Assembly: GCF_000003815.2 (NCBI RefSeq)
Contig: NC_049982.1
Coordinates: 3,842,542 to 3,906,541, forward strand
Source of the DNA: Branchiostoma floridae
Lineage: Eukaryota > Chordata > Leptocardii > Amphioxiformes > Branchiostomatidae
Direction of reading: 5' to 3'
DNA length: 64,000 nucleotides
Shown here: positions 1 through 12,400 of the stretch, one piece after another
How the letters are laid out: each line of letters begins with the position of its first letter
Position numbering within the stretch: the first letter of the stretch is position 1
Translations under genes and position numbers: made by a program
Notes under the pieces: model-generated
The model's input: the letters and a program-made list of their open reading frames with translations, nothing else
Databases searched by the model: none
Told to the model about the DNA's origin: nothing

Positions 1-631
1 GCCGAGTTACAGATTAAAGCTACATGAATGTACATGTACATGTAATATGCACTTTACAAACGCCATACATCATTCTGTGCCACTTTCAAAGATCAATCTT
101 GGCTGGACACCATCTAGCCAGGCAAAACAACATGCCTTTCCACGTAGGACATGCATTGGTTTATACATAAAACACACACATCTTGGTAAGAACGCTGGTT
201 CTGGTCAGACCGGGTGCATTCCAAACCTGCATGCTGAGTCTGATGCTGACTGTGGCTCTTGCATTACTCGAGTGAGGCGAGAATTATTTACACACATCAG
301 GAACAACACAAAACAGGTCCGCAGCCATGCACTCTGTCAGAATGAAACTGGGAAGGGGACGAATATTCATATTCGTAATGTCTCTGTTACATGTATACTA
401 ACAGCAATTTCAGCAATATGGACATGTCTCTGTTACAGGTAATTTCTCTGTGAGAGTAGACCAGTATCACCGAATGGGTGGTCATCTTAGCCAGACAAGG
501 GGGCCAATATCCAATTGTAATGTCTGAGACTGTTATGTCAGGATGTCTTCATTTCTCTGTAAGAGTAGACCAGTATTGCAGAATTTGGGTGGTCTTCTAA
601 AATGTATACATTGCCAACTGAATATCTTAAC

Positions 632-777
632 ACAGTAGTAGCCGGTTAATTGCACACTGCATTTGCCAGTGTATTTCGTGCAATTGTCCAGGTGCTGCAA
701 CAGATTGTGAAGTTTTCCAGCTGGATTGCGTGGATTTGGGGACTCCATGCAATTAACAGAAGTGTGCGATAATCCGA
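632..777. mobile_element. Pogo/Tigger-like MITE, copy 1
   Basis: The ends read CAGTAGTAGCCGGTTAATTG on the left and the inverted form near TGTGCTTCTACTATA on the right. The same terminal sequence (CAGTAGAAGCC...TTAATTGCACAC) bounds another copy at 21327-21500. Such CAGT..AA.CC..TTAAT termini are typical of pogo/Tigger-type elements. There is no transposase, so it is non-autonomous. Confidence 0.5.
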
Positions 778-1310
778 TGTGCTTCTACTATATGTTTTTT
801 GCCCCTTTATTGAGATCTTCAATGATTCTTTTGAAATACCTTTTTTTTTGCACTCTGAGGTTTTACCACAGACTGACACTGACAGGCCATTAAAGGCAAT
901 ACCCATTTACGTAAAACTTAAATAATTGCTCAACCAAATTCCCGCAACTTTGACAAAGATTCTCCCCAGGCAGTTTCACTATGACAGATGCACACCTCTA
1001 CATTCTACCACAACAGTGTAGACAGTAGATAGAAATGTATAGACCCACACAAATGTACATGTATATAACATACATTACAAGTGAGCCTGTATAAATGGTC
1101 ACTATGTATTTACCGTTGCCCCACACAGTCTGAGTGACTGTTTGCTGTATGTCAGACACAGCGGTAATGCCTGTCATGCCAACCGACTTGACAAAAGGCA
1201 CTAGGAAACACAATACACAACATCAAACACACTGCAGGTTATGCCACGCCGATCCCGCCGCTCGATTCACACATTTCTTGCGCAAAATTGCATAGAAATC
1301 AAATTTGTAC

Positions 1311-1635
1311 CAGGGTTGGACAAGTCCACTAGCCCGATTGTCCCAGGCAAGTGAAAATGCTTTTCGGGCAAGTGCATGTCCAACCCCATTTGCCCGATCG
1401 AGCAAGGTTTTTCCATGGGTGAGATTTTGATACACTTACAGTAACAGTCATGGTGTCAAGCATTGGTAAACACAGAAAAACAGTCAATGATAAAATAATT
1501 CCATTGTTGGAAGTGAAAATACACAGAAAAATGTCATTTGAATTCTGGGCAAGTGCAAAGTTGGTTTGGGCAAGTGGATTTTTTGTGTACTTGCCCGATA
1601 GGACAAGTGAAATGTTGAAAACTTGTCCAACTCTG
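1311..1635. mobile_element. hAT-like MITE (CAGGGTTGGACAAGT ends), copy 1
   Basis: The left end CAGGGTTGGACAAGT matches the inverted right end ACTTGTCCAACTCTG with one mismatch. The element is flanked by the 5-bp direct repeat TGTAC on both sides. The interior repeats GGGCAAGTG motifs. Related copies lie at about 16517-16832 and 24030-24243. No coding capacity is visible. hAT-like is inferred from the CAGGG terminus; the short target-site duplication leaves superfamily open. Confidence 0.65.
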
Positions 1636-3430
1636 TGTACATGTATGACTCAAAATTGCATGGGAACCATTTGGTAGTAGGAAGTTGACAAAACTACATT
1701 CTTGAATAAACAAAAGTATTTTTCATTTTTACCTTTTATGCAGTCATGCACAATCAGAAAAACAAATTTTAAGGACAAACCACTTTTAATAGATGTTCAA
1801 CCAGAAAATACTAAAATGCTCCAAGATGTAATTTGTATGAGGGTTCTGAAAAGAATCAGGGGCTAAGCCTTGAAATCTGTGAACCGAGTAGAAGAATCTG
1901 TGTGGCCATGGCAAAAATTAGCTTAACCCCAACTTAGTTCAGCCTGCCATCATGCTTCAGTTAGCAAAATCAGGAAACAGCCAAAGCCCCCGTAAAAAGC
2001 ATCTAATACTAAGTATAAAAAATGTAGCACTGCGACCATGCATCCCTGCAGATATAAAAATTATACAACAAATTCCAGTGCTTGAACAACCTTTCAAGTG
2101 GAAATAAATAAGACAGACAATGCCTCATTATGACTTTTGTACATTCCAAAAGAAATAGCCTGATACATTTGCACTCCTTTTCCCTTTCAATGAAATTTCC
2201 TAACTTATGCCACAGTCTTCACTTTCCTTTTCCTAATTATAAACAATGTATGTACAACAGGTCATAGTCAAAAGGCACTGTCTGTTCATTCAGTTTCCAA
2301 TTCAAGTTTAAGGATTCCACAGTACAACACTGGACCCACTCAGTGCACAGGACAAGCAACAACTTATGAGGACAAGCACCAACTTATGAGAACAAGCACC
2401 ACAGACTGCATACAGACAGACAATGCCAGACTGAGTGTAGAAAACACAATGAGGACTGGAGGGAATGAATTTACCATGCAACAACTCAATGCTGTAACAA
2501 CTGCACACAGGGATAGTACACAGGATGAGAGGGAGCAAAAACTACTAAAACAATTTTCAGATTTCAGGACAACTTTCAGTTCACAACTTTGGACAGCGTT
2601 ATAGCAAAAGATTTCACTCTAGGAACATCAGCATGCCTCATTTTGTCCATCTATTTTTAATTGTCTTCAATAATGGCAAAATATAAAATGTATTGAAGAA
2701 AACAGTCGTAAATAGCCAAGCTTCCAAACCACGAATATCAAGCAATCAGAAAACTTATATCACTGTCACTGCAAACATCTGCACAGTAGAGTATAATTTA
2801 AAGTGTTTGATCTAAAATACAAATTCAAGACTACATGTCGTTAACCCTTAGCTAGAAGTGCAACATGTATATAGCAAGGCATGAAACTTGGTCCATGTGC
2901 TAAACAAGGCAATAAAATGAGAATCATAGTGAACAATTCAATATACATGCAAGTGCACTCTTGTCAATGCATGTTGCTGAGGCTTTTTTTCACAAATATA
3001 TTTTTGTTTTCTGTCAGTTGATTTCACAATAAAAGTTGAACGGAACTGAATTTTGGTTAACTTTTTGCCTGAAAGCTCAACATGATATTCTATATTAACC
3101 ATGGCTGAACTCTAGCCAAAAACAAGATTCGTTGTTAAGCAAGTTGTACAAGAGAAAGGTATAAAAGCATACCAAACTATAGCTAGAGAGTGGAAATCCA
3201 TTGAACAAAGGTGTGATAAGTTGACATGATAAGACTCCAAACAAAAGAAGACAAGAAAACTGCTAAGGACTGAAGGACATGCTGGTCATTCTCTGGCATT
3301 AGTGTAAGGATATTATATGGAAAACACCTAGCTAGAACACCCCTACAAATGAACAGTGGTACAGACAACACAGCACGCCACACAAGGACTGTACCATCAG
3401 GGGTGAGGATCGTGGGGGTGGAAATTTCAC

Positions 3431-3481
3431 TGTCCTCGTCCCAGAACGGAATCTGGTCCCAGATGCTGGTACGTTCCAGGC
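3431..3481 (-). CDS. MADD: MADD exon 28 (residues ~1358-1375)
   Basis: Encodes [16 protein letters not shown], matching the vertebrate ERSTLWDQMQFWEDAF region. The acceptor is CCATAG, preceded by about 110 nt with no AG and a distant pyrimidine tract near 3570. The donor GTGAAA after 3431 is weak and is the least certain boundary of the gene. The vertebrate peptide between EGLLG and ERSTLWDQ (about 22 residues with its own WDQ) was not found between 3.5 and 5.4 kb. Confidence 0.65.
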
Positions 3482-6400
3482 CTATGGTACGGTACGGTGT
3501 TGCCATAGGGACAGAGGTTCCGTTTTGTGTTGCCACGGCAACGTGACATTCCGTTTTAAGTGTTGAATGGAAGGCATGCGGGGAAGACAGAGAAGAAACA
3601 CACACAAAAATGGGTTAGGCCACACAGATTAGATTCTGTGATCACCACAACCAACTTTCACAACAAACAGCTTTCTCACTTTAGCCTGAAATCCAGCCTG
3701 TTTGTGCTTTGGTCTCTCCCCTAAGGTACGCTTCCTGCCAACACGTCTGGCGTTTGTTACCATTTTAACAATCGGCATTTCCGTATTCGCAGAGATTTTA
3801 CGCGAGATTTCTGATTGGCTGGTTTAAGTGCTCCATTGAACAGGCGTTCTATTATCATCAACGACTCATCTTCTTCGAGACTATTGGAATGATCTGATAA
3901 ATCAAACTCTTGCCATACTCAGTTGGCAAGAGCGCTATTCAAACATCCTTTCCGTTGAGAAAAGCCTCTAAGGTCTTTGTTTGCTCGTTTTAGTGAAGAA
4001 ATTCCGTTATGTTGATCAATGCGGCGGCCATGTTGATGATAATGGAACGCCTGTTCGAATGAGCGCTTGAACGGTTCATAATTCAGCCAATCAGAAATCT
4101 CTCATAAAATCTCTGCAAATATGGAAATGCCGATCGTTCAGATGGTAACGAACACCAGACGCGTTGGCAGGAAGCGTACCTTCGAGGAGCAACTAAAGCA
4201 CAACACCGCTGGATTCCAGGCTATTCTCACTTAAGTTGAAAGTTCATCTGTGTTGGTAGAAAGCATTATGGAACAAGTTGAACTGTAATCTTCAACACAT
4301 TAAAACCTGGACTTACCCAAATTTTTGACTGAACAAATCAAATCCAAGGAATGAACAATCAACTGCTGCTGTGATGTCACATTACGCAGATAGGACATGT
4401 GACTAAGTGAGCAGTGGATCATAAGTTGCAGGAAGTGGAAGTTTACAGTCGAAAAATAGAAAGTCCAATTTTTTGGTCTGAAAATTAAAGTTCGACTTGT
4501 TCCTGAAAGCCTTCTCATTTTATTAGAACATTACAAACTGTAAGTTTCAAAATGTTCACAGCAACAGATGCTGGTGGTCAATGCTGGCAACTTTTGTTAA
4601 TCGAACCTAGTCTCTGCCAGATCTTTCAATGAGACTATACTGTAGTGTTAAATGTATGAAGCCAAAGAAGATAGTTAGTGCTTCTGTCAATGTTACTAAA
4701 AATCATCAACCTAAGGTTTCTTGCTCCTAACGTTTGTGGGCAACAAGGTATAGTATTACGTAATGTAAAACAGAGGACTGAACCAAAACCATACATGACT
4801 GTATGACTTGACATGAAGCTTGAGAAGGACAACATAGAGGTAAGAAGCAACAGACGAGGCGCTGTGCAGTGAAATACTGCAGCACCAGAAGTAACTACTA
4901 CATGACATACAAACAACACAAGCTAACAAGTCACAACAGAGTACCTACTGAAAGAAGAACAAACTGAGTGAATAACAACAAGGGAAAACTAGACGCAAAG
5001 TAAGTCACCAAGGATGGGCAGTTGGCCTAAGTAAGTAAGTAATAACGGAATATCAGTCACTGCAACATTCATCATTTATTAGTACTAGACAATATTCATG
5101 ATTTAATAAAAACACTGCAGAAACAGAAAGAAACTAGAAACAAATAGATATCAAGAGTAGTTAATCTATAAAATGTAATAGAACATCATCAGCAAGAATA
5201 CACCTTCATGTTTCAACAGTATGTTTTAATGCTTGCTTAACTATGTGTTTGACATCTGTCGGTGATACATGTACTAATAATTTTCATACTCAAATCTTCA
5301 GAATGCTTCAACTACACGTAAGACCTACGGTTTTCATCACCACTGGCTTCGACTATTCAGTGTAGATGTGCATGTAGATATAGTGACAGTTTAGTAAGAT
5401 ACATATGGAACATGACTTACCTATAAGACCCTCAAAGATATAGTGCCTCTCAATGCCGTCCTGTGTGGACCCTGCCGTGCTGATGAGGTGACCGTTCCTG
5501 TAGCGGAACCCTTTACTCAGGGTGCTCTTACTGTGCCAGGTGGTGGTCGGCGCTCTTCGGCTGGGAGACATTTGCTGGAAACACAATTACATGTATCATA
5601 AACAAACTCAGGGTGCTCTTACTGTGCCACATGGTGGTCGGCGCTCTTTGGCTGGGTGACATTTGCTGAAAACACAATTACATGTATCATAAACAAACTC
5701 AGGGTGCTCTTACTGTGCCACGTGGTGGTTGGCGCTCTCCGGCTGGGTGACATTTGCTGAAAACACAATTACATGTATCATAAACAAACTCAGGGTGCTC
5801 TTACTGTGCCACGTGGTGGTCGGCGCTCTTTGGCTGGGCGACACTTGCTGAAAACACAATTACATGTATCATAAACAAACTCAGGGTGCTCTTACTGTGC
5901 CACGTGGTGGTCGGCGCTCTCCGGCTGGGCGACATTTGCTGGAAATACAATTACATGTATCATAAACAAACTCAGGGTGCTCTTGCTGTGCCACGTGGCG
6001 GTCGGGGCTCTTCGGCTGGGCGACATTTGCTGAAAACACAATTACATGTATCATAGACAAACTCAGGGTGCTCTTACTGTGCCACGTGGTGGTCGGCGCT
6101 CTTCGGCTGGGAGACATTTGCTGGAAACACAATCACATGTATCATAAACAAACTCAGGGTGCTCTTACTGTGCCACATGGTGGTCGGCGCTCTCCGGCTG
6201 GGGGACATTTGCTGAAAACACAATTACATGTATCGTAAACAAACTCAGGGTGCTCTTACTGTGCCACGTGGTGGCCGGGGCTCTTCGGCTGGGAGACATT
6301 TGCTGGAAACACAATTACATGTATCATAAACAAACTCAGGGTGCTGTAATTACTGTGCCACGTGGTGGTCGGCGCTCTTCGGCTGGGAGACACTTGCTGA

Positions 6401-9400
6401 AAACACAATTACATGTATCGTAAACAAACTCAGGGTGATCTTACTGTGCCACGTGGTGGTCGGCGCTCTTCGGCTGGGAGACACTTGCTGAAAACACAAT
6501 TACATGTATCGTAAACAAACTCAGGGTGATCTTACTGTGCCACGTGGTGGTCGGCGCTCTTCGGCTGGGTGACATTTGCTGAAAACACAATTACATGTAT
6601 CGTAAACAAACTCAGGGTGCTCTTGCTGTGCCACATGGTGGTCGGGGCTCTTCGGCTGGGGGACATTTGCTGAAAACACAATTACATGTATCGTAAACAA
6701 ACTCAGGGTGCTCTTGCTGTGCCACATGGTGGTCGGGGCTCTTCGGCTGGGGGACATTTGCTGAAAACACAACATCATGTTATCATGGAAGCTTATGTGT
6801 TGGTAGTAGTCATACCGGTAGTACAATGCTAAACATTCTTCCAATTTTTAACAATCACTGACGCCTTTAATCAATGTCTTATCTTGCAAACCCCGTTTGT
6901 CAGCCACAGATTTTATGGAAGACCAGAAAAAAACTCAATCTGTCACGTTTCAAATGATTGTTTTAAAGTACATTAATTTACAGCACAGACATTCTGGAAA
7001 ACAATGAAAGAGGAAGAAGGATCAATTGTGGCAGATAGAAAGCATTGTTACTTTGTGAAGTAATAAAACAATCATCAATAGAGAAGATACAGGATGCCAA
7101 GGCTTAGGAACTGTGCTGCATTGAGAGCTTTGTTCAAACGTTACAAGGCAAGTTAGTATTGGCATTATATTTAAAGCCCTTTTTTCCCACTAAAATCTCC
7201 ATTTCCTGAGCTGTACTCACCCCTCCTGTTCTCTCTATCTCGCTGTCTGACACGGCTGCCCGTATGGAGTGGTGGTTGATTCTCTGTGGCCACAGGTTCT
7301 CATTGCTGGCTGTGCTGTAGTCACTGTCATTAGCAAGAGTCTCTGAGCTGGAAAAATATCAATGTTTATGATAAACAAAACTCTTGAAAGCTTACATCCA
7401 GAAACAGCTTTTAAATAAAAACATGCAGCTTTCCTTTATTCAGCTTTAGGTAAAGAACTACTACATAAAGTAGTGGTAACTGAGACAAATGTACCATATT
7501 GCTACGAGGGGCATTCAATAAGTAATGTCCCTGACCCATTTTCCATAGCAGGAGATTAATGAAACTTGGCACAGTTATTAGTCTTTCTCTTCATAGGAAC
7601 CACCCAGAGTTATGCATTTCTCCCATCATTTGATGTAGCTCTGGACACCGTTCTTGTAGGACATCCCAGGTTGGTCCTCCAACAGATGCCTCATCAATGG
7701 CAGAAGAGGGACGACCAGGTCTGGGAGCTGTTTCCACAGAATTCCGACCTTATTTGAATTCAGGATGCCAGCGTTTTACAAGGTCATATGATGGGGCATC
7801 ATCACCATAAGTTTTTTTCATTTCATCAAAAGTCCCCTTTGGTGTGCGTCCTTTCAAATACAAAAACCGGATCACTGCGCGACACTCAACTTGCTCCATT
7901 TCACACCTGGTCCATTTCACACCTGACTCAGTTCAAACACCAGTAAATCAGTAACCACAATTAGTTCAGAGCTGTTTTTTACAACATAACCCATAGAAAT
8001 ATGACTCATTACACATGCAAAATTTCATCTAGATCAGACAACTGGAAGTGGGTCAGGGGCATTACTTTATTGAATGCCCCTTCGTAAAGAGCAGAAAAGT
8101 TTTCAGCTCTGGTTTATACATGTACATTACTTTTATATATTCATGATAATAATACGATGCATTTGAATGCACAAACTAAAATCTGTCTTTGAGGTAATTG
8201 AACTACTTTCAAAAACTTACAAGCTTACTTGATCATCAATATTATTTTTCCTCTTTACCCAGGTAGAAAAGTCAGAGTTAGAATGACATAAAACAAACTA
8301 CCGAGCTTTGATGACTGAAAACCTCACCTGTTGCTAACAAGAGTGCTGGACTCTGACACGGTATCAGAGTCAACACTGTTGTTTTTGTTCATCTTTCTTC
8401 TCTGCTTGATGTACAGCAGATCCTCTGCTGACTTGATGTCTTCGTCAATACCCTCTGTTGGAAAAATAAAAAAAATAATCTCATAAAATTGAAATACAAT
8501 TATTCAAATATGAATACTAGATTGAAGACTAGCTGCTGAAGTGCCACCTAAATTGGCTATAAGTAGCAGCAAGACGTAGACATCGAAACGTTGGAAGTAA
8601 GTACTCTTTGGTTGCGCCTTAAGAACCTTACTAAGACTAATTTGAAAGCTCTTGTGACAGGAATAGTGTAAGCAAATTCCACAAACATTAACAAATAAAG
8701 ATGCTTTGATTATTGCCATAAAGGCAACAGACGGTCATCGAAATGTTAGAAATTCCACAGACATTAAGATGGTTTGATTACTGCTATGAAGAAGGTGACA
8801 AACGGTCATCGAAATGTTGGCTGTTGACGTTACTCCTTGATTGTGAATATGTTTATAAGCTTTGTTGTTCAATCAAACATCAATCTGATTACATCATTGA
8901 TGGATTAAGATACTTTTTTATGCATTGAATTTGGCTTAATTTCAGTTTTTCAGGTCCATTTGCTTTTATCTTGAAGTACTTCTGTCTTGATATACTCTAA
9001 GTCTTGCAAGTATGATCCTGGTGTATCCATCCATAAAAGGAGTTGAGTAACCTTAAAGATGTGAACAAAAATACTTTAAAAACTAACTCAATCTGCTGGT
9101 GCAGGCAGGCAAGGGCCCCATAAAAGGTAGTGTGTATACTCCAGAGGTTAACAGCCCTGGCTCTGGAACTACAGGCTGTGAGTTCAATTCTGGCCATGTC
9201 ACTTATCTGACATGCACACTACCAGTCTGAATGGGCTGAAGCCCTTAGGACAGGATGTTAAGCCATGGTCCACTGTTTAAGGTGATTATTGAAAAGAGGA
9301 ATTTCCCCAGTACAATGAGCTGGCAAATACTGTACATAGTGCCTGTCTTCTCTGTAATGACCAGTGAAGAATAGCTGTTCAGTGAGCCAAACAGTATCTA

Positions 9401-12400
9401 TATTTTCAATTTGCAAATTTCAAACAGAGATGACGGAAATGAGCAGGGTGGAACAAAATTTAAGCTGGAGACAGCCCTGCCCCAGACCCTCCTACAATAA
9501 TCATACATGAACTGCTAGCCGCATGGCTTCACCACACAAAAAAATCCTGGTAGAAACCCTATAAGATGGCAAGCTCCACCCACCTGCCCCTTCGATGATG
9601 CTCTCCCTGTCAGACTCCTTGTCCTCACCAGATGTCGACCCATCAGGTTTCTCAACAACTTCAAAACCGTCACTCCCTGGAAGTTGTACACATTGCATTG
9701 GTACATCAGCATGATGAAAAGCTTAGTAATACATACAGTATATTAGCTATATGCACTTAAAGCTGCTCTACAAACCCAAATGCATATCAACCTCATTTGC
9801 TAATCTCATCAATTGCAAAATACATAATTATCAACCTCAAAAATATTATCAACCTCACTTGCTAACAATCAACTGCAAGTGGAAAACATCAACATGACAT
9901 TTAAAATTGTATATTTCAAGAGCTGGAATGAAGGTCGCTGACTATATCCTGACTCTCATGAAACACATTCTAACTGAATTCGAGATTTAAAAAAAAATGT
10001 CAGTATCCCAGATGACCAGGACACAATCTCGAAGAACTGACTCAAATTATCCTAAATCCAAGTAGCAAATCAGGACAAACACTATAGATTTTAAAATGTT
10101 AGTAAACTCAGTTTCAATACCGGGGTAAACTATGTCTGTTTAGTGTAACATATCTAATTGCTAAATTTTAAAAATACATCTTAGTGTAAAATGATATTTT
10201 GATTGCATCAACATTAATGCATTTCTACAGGTCAAATACCAGCTTATGATCATAACAATACAGCAATGTCAGTGATGTGCAAAAAAGACTTGCACATAAC
10301 ATAAGGAAGTGGATAGACATGGAAGCTAATACAGATCACTTTCCATTCCCTTACGAGTAAGCAATGTATGTCCCAATGACATGATGAACAACATGAGGTG
10401 CACGTACACAGAGAGCAAATCTTCATATACACCATCTGTAGAAACTTATATCTACTGGTTATTGTAAGACTGGATTACCTATAATTACTTTCCCTTTCTC
10501 TCCATAGAACCAATCTCATAGCAACCGAGTGACAACTGACTACAGTAGGGGTGGTTACCGCACTGGTACAACATACTGGTACAAAACCTTTTTGCATTTT
10601 GCGACTTGCAGTCGCAAAATGCCTTCTGGCCAGTGTAGTCGCCGTTGTGATGTTGTGATGTTGTGATGTTGAGATGAACGAACCTGTTCAATCCATGCCA
10701 AACATTTGTATACCTGTTAAAACAGGCATTTCTTCAACATGTTCGCACTAGCGCAGTGGTAAAGTTTACGCATTCTAAACCAATGCACCCGGCTCGAATC
10801 CGGGGAGGTAGATTTTTTTCAACTTTTTTTTTCTTTTTTACATCCATTAAAATACTAATTTTTACATCCATTTGGCCACACCAATTTATTTCTTTGGTTA
10901 ACGGATTCGCCGCTTCGTTTTTTTGGCGAATAGAAATGAAAATAAAAAAAAAAAAACTTAAAAATGCCCCGCAACAGAGCTCACTCAAAAACAGGCAATG
11001 TCTAGTGAAATTTGCTGCAGTTCACGCAAATTTTAACAGGTGGCGTCTAGATCTGCTGCAGTTCAGGCACATATGTGAATCTCTCCATGCGCCAATATCA
11101 GGTTTAGTTACTCTGTTCTATTTATATGACATTCTAATAACTAGAAAAAAACGTTCACAAACGGAAACATTGGCAAAATGCCAGCTTTTTTAAAAGCACT
11201 TGTTTGTGTTGGACCGGTAAAAAAAACGGACCTGAAAAGAATCAGTGGAACGGATCTTTGACCGATTAGGAAATGAACAGATCATTTTAGCAGACAGTCA
11301 TAAGTTTTGGCCTTTTAGGGCTTATCGGTCAGAGATAAAACAACGAATTAGGGTAGTAGTCATTTCTACCAAGTCTCTAAGGTCAAACTTAGCATTTGTT
11401 TACATGAAGGTAGGATTTTAAAATGCCAGTGGGATTTGAATACTCCACCAGATTCATTTCTGGTGAAAAGGACCATTGAGTATCGCTGATTTAAAACTTT
11501 TCTCAATTAGGTCCAGGTTCAGATCTGGTCCTGCATTTGATCCCCTGGGCCCGAACATGAACAGAGTTTTCTGTACCAGTACTCACCCCTACTGACTACT
11601 ATAGACTGATTTCCGATTGGAATTCATGCTATGCACAACAGCAAAAATTTCAGCACCTTGGACATACTTCAATGAGTTAAATTAGTTATGGAAAATGCAG
11701 CAGCACTTTCTTTTCCATTGTTACCTTTATCATCCAATGGCTTATTGATAAATCTACAAAGATCCCAACTTAGTATGAATTCACCGTTGATATTCACATT
11801 ACAAAAAAAACTACTGCTACCAGCATGGCAATCAATGTAATACTGTCCAGCGACAACTACATGCTACTCCACTCACCTTTGATTACTACATACAATCATC
11901 ACATATCAGTGTGCATGTTTCCCATCTAGAGGCTGGTTGTTCCCATTACAACATTGTCATTATAAAAAATTACACAGTCAGCCGACATCAATCAAGCAAT
12001 TTGATATATTGAAATTATGAGACGAGATTCATTTTTGAACCTGACTGGGTTTGGGGGAGGTGTAGCAAGTAACTTGAATGATAAATCCTCAATGTAAACA
12101 TCTCTGATTATGCATGCATTTATATACATGTACTCTATACCTCAGATGAGTGAAATCAGAATACAAATAAAAGTTTTCTTTCCGTGCAATTGACTGCAGT
12201 CACACTTGGATTCAGTACTGATAACGATGAGACATTTTTGTACTTATGCAACTAAATATGTTTCCATTTTCTGAGATGATGATAAAGTCTTTTGAAACCT
12301 TGTATGATACCCAACCCAAAATCTTTTGAAATCTTGTACATGTATTTGAGACCCAAACCAAAATTTCATCTTTTCTCAAACACTTGTTCCTGTCTACTTC

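Larger units (their letters stand above)
1..3430. other. Left flank, intron of MADD with repeats
   Basis: No exon was recognised here on either strand. As MADD continues leftward, this is probably intron. It holds two interspersed repeats (listed separately) and a 109-nt imperfect duplication (441-484 against 550-597) sharing the motif GAGAGTAGACCAGTAT/AAGAGTAGACCAGTAT. Open frames in this stretch are short and show no familiar protein. Confidence 0.5.

Noticed and set aside
441-597. Another MADD exon-junction duplication
   Set aside because: The unit was compared with the expected downstream MADD sequence and no coding match was found; it seems a plain intronic duplication.
10745-10815. Functional tRNA gene
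   Set aside because: The acceptor stem does not pair and position 37 is C; better explained as a SINE head or decayed tRNA.
10734-11193. Lysine/phenylalanine-rich open frames on both strands
   Set aside because: They are low-complexity A/T runs inside a transposable element.
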